Source: Castor canadensis
Lineage: Eukaryota; Chordata; Mammalia; Rodentia; Castoridae
Length of the DNA stretch: 64,000 nucleotides
Assembly: GCF_047511655.1 (NCBI RefSeq)
Contig: NC_133390.1
Location: 133,663,583-133,727,582, forward strand
Direction: 5' to 3'
The position numbers were made by a program, and so were the translations under genes. Shown here in pieces: positions 1 to 12,107 of this stretch (position 1 is its first letter; each line of letters opens with the position of its first letter). The notes beneath the pieces were generated by a model, which saw only the letters and a program-made list of their open reading frames with translations, made no database searches and was not told the DNA's origin.

Positions 1-883
1 ACCCAAACTTACTTTTCCCTCATTCCACAACAAGATGTGGGGTGCTTCACTCACTTGGGTGTTTCAGATCAGTAAGGAAGTCTTCCCCTCCTTCAATGTG
101 ATTGTGATGGGATGATTTCTCAAGTGAGTCACAAAAACTGAGTGTCTTACATTGAGATTAAAGAACAGGAATTAACCCTTTTTCTGCACTGGCAACCCAG
201 GCTCAGCTTTTCAGAGTGGTGGGCAAGCACAGGGTGAATGACTGGGCCAGGGATCTAGACCTTGCTCCACGGAACCAGGATCAAAACATACTGATTTCCC
301 ATCTGTAATGTGGGTCTCATGGACTCAATGTCCTGAATGACCTATGATATCTTCAAGTTAGTGTGACAATTGAGAGACACAAAGGGCTGGCGAAGACTAT
401 AGCATACAGGAAGTGTATGACATGCCATAGGGGAATGATGATAGCTGATGGCTGCAGCATGAAAAATGGGGTAGGTCTCTATTCATCTGAATTTTGATCA
501 GGAGACCAAAAAGAGCTCTCTTCAGGGCATGCTGCAGAACACTTCTTTTTACTATGTTGCTATGTACTGCTATGCATTGTGACTCTGGCCATCTGGTCTA
601 GGTGCTGGTCTTCCTTTAGAGTCAAAGCTGGAGGTGGCAGCCAATTTCACACAGCAGTTGCTCTAGTGCCCAGGGTCACTGACTACTCCCATTGCAAGGT
701 GGTAACTCATGGAAGTTGCTCCCAGGGAACACTCCAGGGCTGCTGTGCAGAGGGAGCAATGCTCTTTCAGGACAGGTAGGTTGCTCTTGCTGTGAGGACT
801 CCTGGAGGGGACCTACCCCATGACGTGCATGTAATCTTGATGAAAAACTAGGTCAATCCAAACTCAGCAACATTTCATGCCAT

Positions 884-895
884 CAGATATTTCTT
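884..895. repeat. Left target-site duplication of the L1
   Basis: CAGATATTTCTT here is repeated exactly at 8268-8279. Host unit sequence stops here and resumes after the second copy, in line with copy B. The T-run of the L1 tail merges with the last T bases, so the right edge is uncertain by a few bases. Confidence 0.85.
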
Positions 896-1399
896 TTTTT
901 TTATTTTATTTTTTCATTTTTCTTTTATTATTCATATGTGCATACAAGGCTTGGTTCATTTATCCCCCTTGCCACCACCCCCTCCCTTACCACCCACTCC
1001 GCCCCCTCCCTCTCCCCCTCCTCAATACCAAGCAGAAACTATTTTGCCCTTATTTCTAATTTTGTTGTAGAGAGAGTATAAGCAATAATAGGAAGGAACA
1101 AGGGTTTTTGCTGGTTGAGATAAGGATAGCTATACAGGGCACTGACTCACATTGATTTCCTGTGCTTGGGTGTTACCTTCTAGGTTAATTCTTTTTGATC
1201 TAACCTTTTCTCTAGTTCCTGGTCCCCTTTTCCTATTGGCCTCTGTTGCTTTAAGGTATCTGCTTTAGTTTCTCTGCGTTAAGGGCAACAAATGCTAGCT
1301 AGTTTTTTAGGTGTCTTACCTATCCTCACCCCTCCCTTGTGTGCTCTCGCTTTTATCATGTGCTCATAGTCCAATCCCCTTGTTGTGTTTGCCCTTGAT

Positions 1400-4300
1400 C
1401 TAATGTCCACATATGAGGGAGAACATAGGATTTTTGGTTTTTTGAGCCAGGCTAACCTCACTCAGAATGATGTTCTCTAATTCCATCCATTTACCAGCGA
1501 ATGATAACATTTCGTTCTTCTTCATGGCTGCATAAAATTCCATTGTGTATAGATACCACATTTTCTTAATCCATTCGTCAGTGGTGTGGCATCTTGGCTG
1601 TTTCCATAACTTGGCTATTGTGAATAGTGCCGCAATAAACATGGGTGTGCAGGTGCCTCTGGAGTAACAGTCTTTTGGGTATACCCCAAGAGTGGTATTG
1701 CTGGATCAAATGGTAGATCGATGTCCAGGTTTTTAAGTAGCCTCCAAATTTTTTTCCAGAGTGGTTGTACTAGTCTACATTCCCACCAACAGTGTAAGAG
1801 GGTTCCTTTTTCCCGGCATCCTCGCCAACACCTGTTGTTGATGGTGTTGCTGATGATGGCTATTCTAACAGGGATGAGGTGGAATCTTAGCGTGGTTTTA
1901 ATTTGCATTTCCTTTATTGCTAGAGATGGTGAGCATTTTTTCATGTGTTTTTTGGCCATTTGAATTTCTTCTTTTGAGAAAGTTCTGTTTAGTTCACTTG
2001 CCCATTTCTTTATTGGTTCATTAGTTTTGGGAGAATTTAGTTTTTTAAGTTCCCTATATATTCTGGTTATCAGTCTGCTGTCTGATGTATAGTTGGCAAA
2101 TATTTTCTCCCACTCTGTGGGTGTTCTCTTCAGTTTAGAGACCATTTCTTTTGATGAACAGAAGATTTTTAGTTTTATGAGGTACCATTTATCTATGCTA
2201 TCTCTTAGTTGCTGTGCTGCTGGGGTTTCATTGAGAAAGTTCTTTCCTATACCTACTAACTCCAGAGTATTTCCTACTCTTTCCTGTATCAACTTAAGAG
2301 TTTGGGGTCTGATATTAAGATCCATTTCGAGTTAATCTTGGTATAGGGTGATATACATGGATCTAGTTTCAGTTTTTTGCAGACTGCTAACCAGTTTTCC
2401 CAGCAGTTTTTATTGAAGAGGCTGCTATTTCTCCATCATATATTTTTAGCTCCTTTGTCAAAGATAAGTTGGTTATAGTTGTGTGGCTTCATATCTGGGT
2501 CCTCTATTCTGTTCCAGTGGTCTTCATGTCTGTTTTTGTGCCAGTACCATGCTGTTTTTATTGTTATTGCTTTGTAATATAGTTTGAAGTCAGGTATTGT
2601 GATACCTCCTGCATTGTTCTTTTGACTGAGTGTTGCCTTGGCTATTCGTGGCCTCTTGTGTTTCCATATAAATTTAACAGTAGATTTTTCTATCTCTTTA
2701 ATGAATGTCATTGGAATTTTGATGGGAATTGCATTAAACATGTAGATTACTTTGGGGAGTATCGACATTTTTACTATGTTGATTCTATGAATCCATGAGT
2801 ATGGGAGATCTCTCCACTTTCTATAGTCTTCCTCAATCTCTTTCTTCAGAAGTGTATAGTTTTCCTTGTAGAGGTCTTTCGCATCTTTTGTTAGGTTTAC
2901 ACCTAGGTATTTGATTTTTTTTGAGGCTATTGTAAGTGGAATTATTTTCATACATTCTTTTTCCGTTTGGTCATTGTTAGTGTATAGAAATGCTAATGAT
3001 TTTTCTATGTTGATTTTATATCCTGCTACCTTACTATAGCTATTGATGATGTTTAGAAGCTTCTGAGTAGAGTTTTATGCGTCTTTAAGGTATAGGATCA
3101 TGTCGTCTGCAAATAGGGATATTTTGACAGTTTCTTTACCTATTTGTATTCCTTTTATTCCTTCTTCTTGCCTAATTGCTCTGGCTAGGAATTCCAGCAC
3201 TGTGTTGAATAGGAGTGGAGATAGTAGGCATCCTTGTCTGGATCCTGATTTTAGAGGGAATGGTTTTAATTTTTCTCCATTAAGTATAATGCTGGCTGCA
3301 GGTTTGTCATATATAGCTTTTATAATGTTGAGGAACTTTCCTTCTATTCCTAGTTTTCTTAGAGCTTTTATCATGAAATGGTGTTGGATCTTATCAAAGG
3401 CTTTTTCTGCATCTATTGAGATGATCAAGTGGTTTTTGTCTTTGCTCTTGTTAATGTGGTTTATTACGTTTATTGATTTTCGTATGTTGAACCACCCTTG
3501 CATCCCTGGGATGAAGTCTACTTGGTCGTGGTGAATAATCTTTTTGATGTGTTGCTGAATTCGGTTTGCCATTATTTTGTTGAGGATTTTTGCATCAATG
3601 TTCATTAAGGAGATTGGCCTATAGTTCTCCTTTTTGGAGGTGTCTTTGCCTGGTTTTGGGATAAGTGTAATACTGGCTTCATAAAATGTGTTTGGCAGTT
3701 TTCCTTCCCTTTTTATTTCGTGGAACAGTTTAAGGAGGGTTGGTATTAGTTCTTCTTTAAAGGTCTGATAGAATTCAGCAGAGAATCCATCAGGTCCTGG
3801 ACTTTTCTTTTTGGGGAGAATCTTGATTGCTACTTCAATTTCATTTTGTGTTATAGGTCTATTCAGGTGTTTGATTTCCTCTTGGTTCAGTTTTGGATGA
3901 TCATATGTATCTAGAAATCTGTCCATTTCTTTTAGATTTTCAAATTTCTTTGAATATAGGTTCTCAAAGTAGTCTCTGATGATTTCCTGGACTTCCATGG
4001 TGATTGTTGTTATCTCCCCTTTTGCATTCCTAATTCTACTAATTTGGGTATTTTCTCTCCTCATTTTAGTCAGGTTTGCCAGGGGTCTATCAATCTTGTT
4101 TATTTTTTCAAAGAACCAACTTTTTGTTTCATTAATTCTTTATATGGTTTTTTTGGTTTCTATTTCGTTGATTTCAGCTCTTATTTTTATTATTTCTCTC
4201 CTTCTATTTGTTTTGGGATTTGCTTGTTCTTGTTTTTCTAGGAGTTTGAGATGTATCATTAGGTCATTGAATTGGGATCTTTCAATCTTTTTAATATATG

Positions 4301-5206
4301 CACTCATGGCTATAAACTTTCCTCTCAAGACTGCCTTAGCTGTGTCCCATAGGTTCCGGTAGGTTGTGTTTTCATTTTCATTGACTTCCAGGAACTTTTT
4401 AATTTCCTCTTTTATTGCATCGGTGATCCATTCTTCATTAAGTAATGAGTTAGTTTCCAGCTGTTTGCATGTTTTTTGTCTTTACTTTTGTTGTTGAGTT
4501 CTACTTTTACTGCATTGTGGTCAGATAGTATGCACGGTATTATTTCTATTTTCTTATATTTGCTGAGGCTTGCTTTGTGCCCTAGGATATGATCTATTTT
4601 GGAGAAGGTTCCATGGGCTGCTGAGAAGAATGTATATTGTGTAGAGGTTGGAAGAAATGTTCTGTAGACATCTACTAGGTCCACTTGATCTATTGCATAT
4701 TTTAGATCTTGGATTTCTTTATTGAGTTTTTGTTTGGATGACCTATCTATTGATGATAATGGAGTGTTAAAGTCTCCCACAACCACTGTGTTGGCGTTTA
4801 TATATGCTTTTAGGTCTTTCAGGGTATCTTTGATGAAGTTGGGTGTGTTGACATTGGGTGCATGCAGATTGATGATTATTATTTCCTTTTGGTCTATTTC
4901 CCCTTTTATTAGTATGGAATGTCCTTCTTTATCTCATTTGATCAATGTAGGTTTGAAGTCTACTTTGTCAGAGATAAGTATTGCTACTCCTGCTTGTTTT
5001 CGGGGGCCATTGGCTTGGTAAATCTTCTTCCAGCCTTTCATCATAAGCATATGCTTATTTCTGTCGGTGAGATGAGTCTCCTGTAAGCAACAAATAGTTG
5101 GATCTTCTTTTTTAATCCATTTTGTCAAACGGTGTCTTTTGATGGGTGAATTAAGTCCATTAACATTAAGTGTTAGTACTGATAGGTATGTGGTGATTCC
5201 TGCCAT
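1400..5206 (-). pseudogene. L1 ORF2 relic (endonuclease / reverse transcriptase), broken
   Basis: L1 ORF2 normally encodes one protein of about 1,270 residues with an N-terminal APE-type endonuclease, a central reverse transcriptase and a C-terminal Cys-rich domain. Here the parts lie in order: endonuclease start at 5206 (LTLNVNGLN and CCLQETHL motifs), endonuclease C-terminus at 4412-4786 (VVGDFNTPLS and SDHNAVK), reverse transcriptase at 3075-4064 with a FADD box at 3102-3113, and the C-terminal region to about 1400 (MFIAALFTIAK). I count at least seven lesions: nonsense codons near 4932, 4138, 3073 and 2434, and frameshifts near 4440, 2330 and 1640. The catalytic motifs remain recognisable, so the element is only moderately old. 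Confidence 0.95.
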
Positions 5207-5219
5207 TTAGTTGTCTTAG

Positions 5220-6527
5220 TTGTTTGAAGGTTTGATTGTGTGTACCTAACTTGATGTTACTCACTACTGTCTTGCTTTTTCTTATCCTGTGGTTTGGTGC
5301 TGCCTGCCTTTTCATGGTTTAGTTGGGTGTCACTTTCTGTGTGCAGGATCCCTTGCAGAATCTTTTGTAATGGTGGCTTTGTGGTCACATATTGTTTTAG
5401 TTTCTGCTTATTATGGAAGACTTTTATTGCTCCATCTATTTTGAATGATAGCTTTGCTGGGTAGAGTATCCTGGGTTTGAAGTTATTTTCATTCAGTGCC
5501 CGGAAGATCTCACCTCATGCTCTTCTTGCTTTTAATATTTCTGTTGAGAAGTCTGCTGTGATTTTGATGGGTTTACCTTTGTATGTTACTTGTTTTTTCT
5601 CTCTTACAGCCTTCAATCTTCTTTCCTTAGTTTCTGAACTTGTTGTTTTAATGATGATATGTCGTGGAGTAGTTCTATTTTAATCTGGTCTGTTTGGTGT
5701 CCTGAAGGCCTCTTGCATTTGTATGGGAATATCTTTCTGTAGATTTGGGAAATTTTCCGTTATTATTTTGTTGAATATATTATGCATTCCCTTTGCTTGC
5801 ACCTCTTCTACTTCTTCGATGCCCATGATTCTCAAGTTTGGTCTTTTGATGGAGTCAGTGAGTTCTTGCATTTTCTTTTCACAGGTCTTGAGTTGTTTAA
5901 TTAATAGTTCTTCGGTTTTTCCTTTAATTACCATTTCACCTTCAAGTTCTGAGATTCTGTCTTCTGTTTGTTCTATTCTGGTGGATTGGCCTTCCGTTTT
6001 GTTTTGCAGTCTGTTTCGTTCTTTTTTCTGAGGTTTTCCATATCCTGGCAGTTTTCTTCTTTATTGTTGTCTATTTTTGTCCTGAGTTCATTTATCCATT
6101 TGTTCATTGTGTTCTCTCTTTCACTTTGGTTTTTATACATTGCTTCTATGGTTTCCTTTATTTCTTCTTTTGCTTTTTCAAATTCTCTATTTTTGTTGTC
6201 TTGGAATTTCTTGAGTGTCTCCTGTACATTTTGGTTGACCCTATCCAGTATCATCTCTATAAAATTCTCATTGAGTACTTGTAGTATGTTTTCTTTTAAA
6301 TTATTCTTGTGGGCTTCATTGGGTCTTTTGGCATAGTTTATCTTCATTTTGTTGGAGTCTGGATCTGAGTTTCTGTTCTCTTCATTCTCCTCTGGTTCCT
6401 GTACTAATTTTTTGCTGTGGGGAAACTGGTTTCCCTGTTTTTTCTGTCTTCCCGTCATTGTCCTTGGTGTTGTTACTGTCCCTGTACTGTGTGTAATTAA
6501 GTATTTTCTAGCTTGTAATAATAACAA
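5220..6527 (-). pseudogene. L1 ORF1 relic (RNA-binding chaperone), broken
   Basis: ORF1p is a trimeric coiled-coil RNA chaperone that packages L1 RNA. The open part at 5973-6527 is rich in Lys, Glu and Asn, with heptad-like stretches typical of the coiled coil. The next piece, 5680-5934, contains the NLRIMGIEE stretch of the conserved central RRM domain. The coding trace continues to about 5220 through further stops. The interruption at 5935-5972 (nonsense plus frameshift) and stops near 5678 and 5510 disable it. The spacer to ORF2 is short, as is usual in L1. Confidence 0.9.
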
Positions 6528-6539
6528 TGGTAATATTTA

Positions 6540-8267
6540 GAATGGAAGAGTGAGCTGAGATGGAAAGCAAGAAGTTAAAGAAAAGGGGAAAACAAATATA
6601 CAGACAAGAGGGAGAAAGCAGAACAAGGTATCAGACAAGAGAGTTTCAAAGGTATAAACAGGGTGTGTTAGTGTACTAATCGACAGTAAGCTGAACAGAC
6701 ATTAGAGAGACAGACAGAGGATTGAAAATCAAAGATTAAAAAAATAAAAAATAAGTAAATGAAAGTAATATCTAAATATAAAAATGAATTAAAATAAAAT
6801 GGAAAATAGAAAATAAAAAAAAAACCAAAAAACTTCCAAGTTTATATGCAATGCAATTTCAGTCTTAATAATTTGGGTGTCCGTTTAATCTCCAGTCCTG
6901 GAGTTGGTGCCTCAGATGTTGTTCTGTAGTTGTCTCATCAAAGGGGATGCATAAAGTAGAACAAAACTACACACTCACACACACACATACACACACAAAA
7001 AGCCCCACCAAGTGTCCCCAGTTCAAATGCAATGCAGTTTCAGTAAGTTTTTCAGCTTGTAGGCGTAATTCGGTTGTCCTCTCATCAAAGGTAGGGAGAA
7101 AAAGAAAAAAAATTGTCTGGATACAGTTCTGAGAGTGGTATCTGCAACTGTGGCTTGCCTGCCTGCTGCTCTCAGCCTGTAGCTGGCGGCATTATTTATG
7201 CAGATCTCTGGGGTGAGCTAGCACTCACCTGGTCCCACAGGCTTTGTTTGCTCAGAGTTCTCCTGTGCGGGAGCCTCTGCTATAGGCTTTCCCCTTTCCA
7301 AGCACTGGGAAAGGTGATACTGCCCCCGCGTTGTCAGGCCTGCTTGTTTATTTACAGTTCATGTGGGAGATGGGTCTTCCCCCCTCTCCTCTGAAGTTTT
7401 CCTCCCACTGCTACTTTCAGAAGCTTTCCTGCTCCTCCTTACTGGGCGGTGCTGCTGCTCCTGCTGCCCGCCATGTTTGTTTACAGTTCACGTGGGAAGT
7501 GGGTCTTCCCTCCTCCACTCTCACAAGCTTCCCTGCTCCTGGTTGCTGGGCGTGTCCCGCTCCCACCAGAGGCTCTCCGGCCTGCCTGGCTTGTTTATTT
7601 ACAGTCCCAGGAAGGATTCCCTTCCCCCAATCTTCAGCGCTCAGGGCCCCCCACCCTCTTTCCAGCGTGTCTTAACTGATCTTATTGCTTATTACTCAGT
7701 TTCTCTTTTTTTTTTTCCCGGGTGGAGGTCAGTCTGTCCAGGGGGCTATGCTGCTCTGGCCCAGCCTTGTCTGTGGGGCTACCGTGGTACCGTAAAGCTC
7801 ACCTGGTCCGCATCTTCCCAAGCCGTATGAGCGCCGGCCACTGGCAGCCCCGGGGGCCCTCCTCGTTTCTCTGTTTAATGTGAAGTGGAGATTCTCTGCA
7901 CCAGCTTTCAGCAGAACCCGTATTTAGGAATCTCCGGAAACACTGGGGAATGAAGTTAATTTCTTCAAACCTTCACTGCCTGTGGTTTAGTGGGCCCAGG
8001 TGCAGAGTCCTTCTTAGGTGTGGCCTCAACCACATAAAATATAGCACCCTGGTGCCATCTTATCTCCCTTGGTGATGATGCACGGATGACACGGGCAGGA
8101 ATTTCAGATGCTCAGGGTTCTTGAGCCTGCTCTGAGAATGACAGCACAGGCAGACTCCAACAGCAGAGGTTGGAAAGATTTTATTTGTAGAGAATTTAGT
8201 TGGAGAAAAGAGAAGAGAAAGACTGCATATTGGAGAATGCAGGGAGACCCGGAAGCTGGTGATCCCC
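6540..8267 (-). promoter_or_regulatory. L1 5' UTR / internal promoter with degenerate internal repeats
   Basis: The stretch upstream of ORF1 changes from purine-rich (6540-6840) to GC-rich (7120-7860), as L1 promoters often do. Three related segments begin near 7338, 7468 and 7581. Each has GTTTATTTACAGT or a close variant followed by GGGTCTTCCC- or CCCTTCCCCC-type sequence, and they are spaced 110-130 bp apart, so the promoter has degenerate tandem sub-repeats. A YY1-like core (AAGATGGC on the minus strand) lies at 8054-8061, about 200 bp inside the element's end. Several short ORFs here are shadows and are not annotated. Confidence 0.6.
6962..6997. repeat. CA-rich simple repeat inside the L1 5' region
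   Basis: Short imperfect (CA)n tract with A and T interruptions, lying within the L1 5' UTR. Confidence 0.7.
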
Positions 8268-8279
8268 CAGATATTTCTT
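8268..8279. repeat. Right target-site duplication of the L1
   Basis: Exact second copy of the 12-mer at 884-895. The following bases (AAGGTTGAGGACA) align with AAGGATGGGGACA at about 36010-36025 in copy B, confirming that unit sequence resumes here. Confidence 0.85.
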
Positions 8280-9339
8280 AAGGTTGAGGACATTTTGAGA
8301 TATGTGTAATTGGATTATATGGTGTGAAGGACACAGAAGACATAAACTAAGATGACAACAATGTCACTAGGTGACATCTTCTTATGGGACCCCTTTCATG
8401 CATGGGGTTCATCCATGAACCACACCTCATTATGCTACATATTACTACACCACAACTGGCTGGACCCTTCTAAGCACCAATGTTGTGAAAACAGCATGAT
8501 GTGCTGTGAAGTAGGGTGATGGCAAGAGTGGTGACTGAATCCCATGAAGAGTGTCCATGTGTGAAAGCCAGCAAATCCAGTGAGTCTGTGGTGATGTAAT
8601 TGTGAGTGGCCGTGTCTATTCATGATTTTGAAATAAAATCTTGATTGTATAGGGGGAATGTGGTCATTTGCAAGAAATGTACACCAAAGTGTTACTCTCA
8701 AAAGGTTCAGAAAACTGATTCATATTCACATGTGCGTGGGGAGAGTGAGAATGAGTAGATATATCCAGAAATGAACCCAAGAGAGATAGGGTGAAGGTGT
8801 TACAGAGCTGCTTAGAACTAGTGCTGCAGCTTCTCTGTAACCCTGACCTTGTGTCAGAATAAGAACTTAAAGGGAAAATGTGCTGAAAGATCACTTAGTG
8901 AAGGCAAACGTAGGTGAAGTCTGTTTCTCCTATGCTGGATATTTAGTTAATAGTTTAAATTGACACACAAGCCAGATCCTACCTTGCCCCTGGTATGCTT
9001 GTTCTTGGAAACAGACTAAGGAGCCAGATGCTTACCTGCTGTGCCTGGAATGATTCCAGAAAATACCAGTGGGGACAGACTTTAGGCCAGGATTGCCAAG
9101 GATAGCAGAGTGACAGAAAATTTCCAAAGGCATGGCTTGCATGAGGAACATGGTTATATTCATGTCTTGTTCTCCTCCAATCCACATCAGATCACATTCT
9201 TCAAAGCAAGTCCAGTGTTTTCTGGAGGAAGGACTGGGTGGTATCCCAGGGAGAGAAGTGAGGGTGGGATAAAGACTGACAAATGCCATAGTGGAAAATC
9301 ATCCACATCAGGCCCTTGGGGTATGCTCACAACTGCCTA

Positions 9340-9560
9340 TTGGCATGCATCACTCACACTGCTCAGTTGCCATACAGGTCATCATTCTTGTCATTGTAAA
9401 TTTTGAGGATGAAGTCCAGCACCTTTTGTACCTCCTTGTCACTGAGGTCAACCTCCTCAATGCTGTCTGTATAGACCCTGAGCTGACCACAAGACTCATG
9501 GTCAGGGCTATGGCCAAGATGACCAGCAGGAGTCTCAGGATTCATACCACACTGACCAGG
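9340..9560 (-). pseudogene. Cystatin-like first exon, copy A, frameshifted
   Basis: Type 2 cystatins are secreted cysteine-protease inhibitors of about 120-140 residues. Their first exon encodes the signal peptide and the N-terminal helix. On the minus strand, 9541-9480 reads as a Leu/Val/Ile-rich signal peptide (LRLLLVILAIALT). In the next frame, 9476-9366 reads EEVDLSDKEVQKVLDFILK followed by IYNDKNDDLY, close to the family pattern V-x2-A-L-D-F-x3-E-Y-N-K-x-S-x-D-x-Y. One base is missing between the two parts relative to copy B. A TGA follows LYGN, and the expected splice donor is mutated (GT to TT) near 9331. No exon 2 or 3 was recognised. Family call probable, member unknown. Confidence 0.6.
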
Positions 9561-9633
9561 GAGGCAGGGCTGGGGTTAGAGTTGGAGCTACAGAAGGGCA
9601 GAGACCCAATCCAGCACAGCCGGTACAGTCCTG

Positions 9634-9640
9634 CTTTTAA
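9634..9640 (-). promoter_or_regulatory. Degenerate TATA-like element, copy A cystatin relic
   Basis: TTAAAAG on the minus strand sits at the place of the TATAAAGG box in copy B. It is about 90 bases upstream of the signal-peptide segment and followed by a matching GCAGGACTGTACC-type stretch. It is probably a decayed TATA box. Confidence 0.45.
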
Positions 9641-9649
9641 CCTGCTGGG

Positions 9650-11400
9650 AATGAAATGCTTGGTGGCCTCCCCACATCACTCCAGTATACTGTTTCCCTG
9701 GGCAAACCCCCATCCCGTAACCAGTCCTTTGAGATCCTCCTATCCTGAGGAATTTGGGCCCTCTTCTCCCTAGTCCTAACCCTTCCTCCTTCATGTTTCT
9801 CTTTCTCCCTTTCCACTCCCCCAGCTCACTCCTTCACCATAGGTCAAACCTTTGCAAACTTGGATCAATTTGGACCCAGCAAATGTCTCCATTACCCTTA
9901 TCTGGCTCTAAAAAGCCAGCAACTTTGACCACTATGCCTGCAGGAAAGGGTAAAATGAGAAATTTCATTTCCTGTGGTCCTTGAAGGTCAGGAACACCTG
10001 TGGACTATGGTTCAAAGTCCAGGAATCATCATCACAGGTACAATTGCAGAATAAGTTTGGAGAGACCCAGGCCTTACCTTTCTCTGAATACCTTTTTGGC
10101 AAACAGTCGTGAATTAACTTTATTTTTGAAAAGAACAAAACCTTTATTTTTTCAGGACTTATCATTGATTAAAGAAATCTTTCATGGGACCATGTAGGAC
10201 CAGGAGGTGGAGCACACTGACTGAGCCCTGGAAATGACATTGTAGCCACTGCCCATGTATACTTTTAAATCTTCCAGTAGACACAATCAACAAGCAAAAA
10301 GGAACATGTGATAGAATTTTACTAATGTTTTGTTTAACCTAGTATATCAAATGTCATTTCAACATATAGGAATAATTCTTAACTGGATACCTTATATTCT
10401 TTCTGTACTAAGTCTGGAACCCTGTGCTCATTTGGAGCATTTCGGGCAGATGTCCACTATGCTGGCCCTATTTTTGACATCCCAGTGCCACATGTACTGG
10501 AGGCTGTGTACTGCATAGACCTGCTTCAGAGGGGGGCAGAATAGGGTTGGCCGTATCAATAATAACATCAAAGGTTTATGAGTGCTCTGTTGGAATTGTG
10601 ATAGAAGGGGCAGGAGAGGCAGATGGGTACCACTGGACACTGGTTAGAAAGACCCATTGGGACCTAAAAGGTCAAGAGTTCCTTCTTAGACTACAGAAAC
10701 AGCTCCTGGCCTAGGGAACAACCAAATACTTGTATGTAGCACTTGTCCAATTGCTGAGTTGTCCATGTGCTTGATTTCCCCTCCCCATGAACTAATGAAA
10801 CACTCAAAGATCAAGGCATGACTAGATCCTTGGCAATTCTTATAAACTGACAGCATCACTCAGATAAATAAACTTTTCTCAAAGTTCAGATGAATTGTGT
10901 TACTAAAAGTCCTTGCTCCTGTGACTGCTCAGCCTCTCCCACACTGAACATTAGGTTTTTCTCTTAGAAACTCAACTATAGACTTCCAGACCCTTCATGG
11001 GAGGTGTTGAGTGTACCACTATCCACAAAATGGATTCCAAGTGGACCTTGCACTTCACATTATAGGTTTCCTATAACTTGAGGGCAGGTACCTGATTGGC
11101 AGAGCCAATGTAGTTTGTGACTGTGAGATAGCTACAAAGGAGGCTGGGATTCTACACTTACATAATGGGAGCCAGATTCTGCAATGACTGACACAGGAGT
11201 GTTGTAATGCCAGGTCCCTGCAACCTCCATCAGTTACCTCCTCCAATCTATTCTTTCTTTCCTACAGAAGTTACAAAATATTGAGCTTTAAGACTACTCT
11301 TCACGGAGTTTGCATTCATTAAAATGAAGCAAGAAATAAGACTCTGACTTCTGGGGTCAAATATGGATCCAACTCTGTCATTCCTCTGCTTTGCCCCAGT
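9650..11400. other. Non-coding unit sequence, no gene seen
   Basis: This is upstream flank of the copy A cystatin relic. It aligns with 37390-37920 in copy B up to about 10246. The portion 10247-11580 is absent from B. Open frames here are short and not conserved between copies. Nothing beyond duplication is supported. Confidence 0.5.
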
Positions 11401-11406
11401 GTGAGC

Positions 11407-11592
11407 TCAGGTACCGTTGGTGTAGCACTGAAGGTGAATATTGGTCTGCAGGCATTTGATTAGGTCAGAGCCCTGTAAGGATTCAGGAACAGATGGTGAA
11501 AAAGCGGGGTAGACAAATAGAAGTAAAATAACTAGTAACTTCAGGCAGAGACTCAGGCTAGCTTGGTGGTGCCAGGACCCCTGCAGGATCAC
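11407..11592 (-). other. Signal-peptide-like ORF in unit A, uncertain coding
   Basis: The minus-strand frame contains a hydrophobic stretch (LKLLVILLLFVYPAF) followed by a polar tail with two cysteines. Homologous DNA occurs at 33590-33780 and 45820-46010, but the downstream frame differs between copies (CPNQM-type reading in those two), so the coding frame is not maintained. It could be a dead secretory first exon or chance. Function unknown. Confidence 0.2.
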
Positions 11593-11681
11593 TTACATGT
11601 CATCCTTCTCTAGGAAGGGCTTTCCCATGTCTGCATTGTCACACAGGGACCAATGGCCACCCAAATGGTGTGATCTCCAAG

Positions 11682-11798
11682 TCACTTCTGGCACTGACCT
11701 CTTGCCATGCAGTAGTCAAATTGCAGACCTCCACACCTGCTACAAGTGAAGTTGCTGTTGCCAAATCTGGGACAGAGCACACAACAGCTGTAGGAGAG
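11682..11798 (-). other. Cysteine-rich exon-like segment, copy A
   Basis: The minus strand reads SYSCCVLCP at the start, a middle with two CxxC- or CxC-type pairs, then YCMARGQCQK before a stop. The homologous frame is open in copy C (46097-46294) and frameshifted in copy B (37964-38197). Cysteine positions partly agree between copies. I do not recognise the family. It may be a remnant exon of a small secreted cysteine-rich protein, or only unit DNA that happens to be open. Confidence 0.25.
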
Positions 11799-12107
11799 GT
11801 CCCCAGAATTGGATATTTCCACATTCAGTCACCTGCTGCACCAGAGGGCTTTGACTCCTCTGTGTCACCACCATTAAATGATGGTTCACCACTGAACACA
11901 AGGTAAGTTGACTTCTACTATCCTGTCCTCCAAGGAGCCCACTCCAGACACGTAGTCACATAGAGAACATTGGACAACAGATGCCACCAGTCTACTTTCT
12001 GTCTTATTAAGAATGAAATTGAAGCATTAAAAATTATATCTAATTTTATCAGGGAACTAAAAGCTCTAGAACATATAAGTGTAGTTTATGATATCAAAAC
12101 TGTGTGT

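Larger units (their letters stand above)
896..8267 (-). mobile_element. Full-length LINE-1 (L1) retrotransposon, antisense
   Basis: On the minus strand, reading from 8267 down, there is a GC-rich 5' UTR, ORF1, ORF2 with endonuclease and reverse transcriptase, a short 3' UTR and an A-rich tail (T-rich on the plus strand at 895-935). The 12-base string CAGATATTTCTT flanks it on both sides (884-895 and 8268-8279), as expected of target-primed reverse transcription. Copy B of the host unit is continuous across this site near 36020-36035, which supplies the empty allele. The element is about 7.4 kb long. Both ORFs carry several stops and frameshifts, so it cannot move by itself. Confidence 0.95.

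Noticed and set aside
3100-6336. Multiple plus-strand frames of 60-144 codons
   Set aside because: Antisense shadows of L1 ORF1 and ORF2.
7113-7830. Several overlapping 76-155 codon plus-strand frames in GC-rich DNA
   Set aside because: They lie antisense in the L1 5' UTR. Low stop frequency comes from GC content, and the frames overlap one another.
8435-8701. His/Cys-rich frame (HHHRLTGFAGFHTW) with relatives at 36099, 44680 and 51355
   Set aside because: Similar in all four unit copies but shifted in frame between them, and no cystatin exon 2 pattern is present. Treated as unit DNA.
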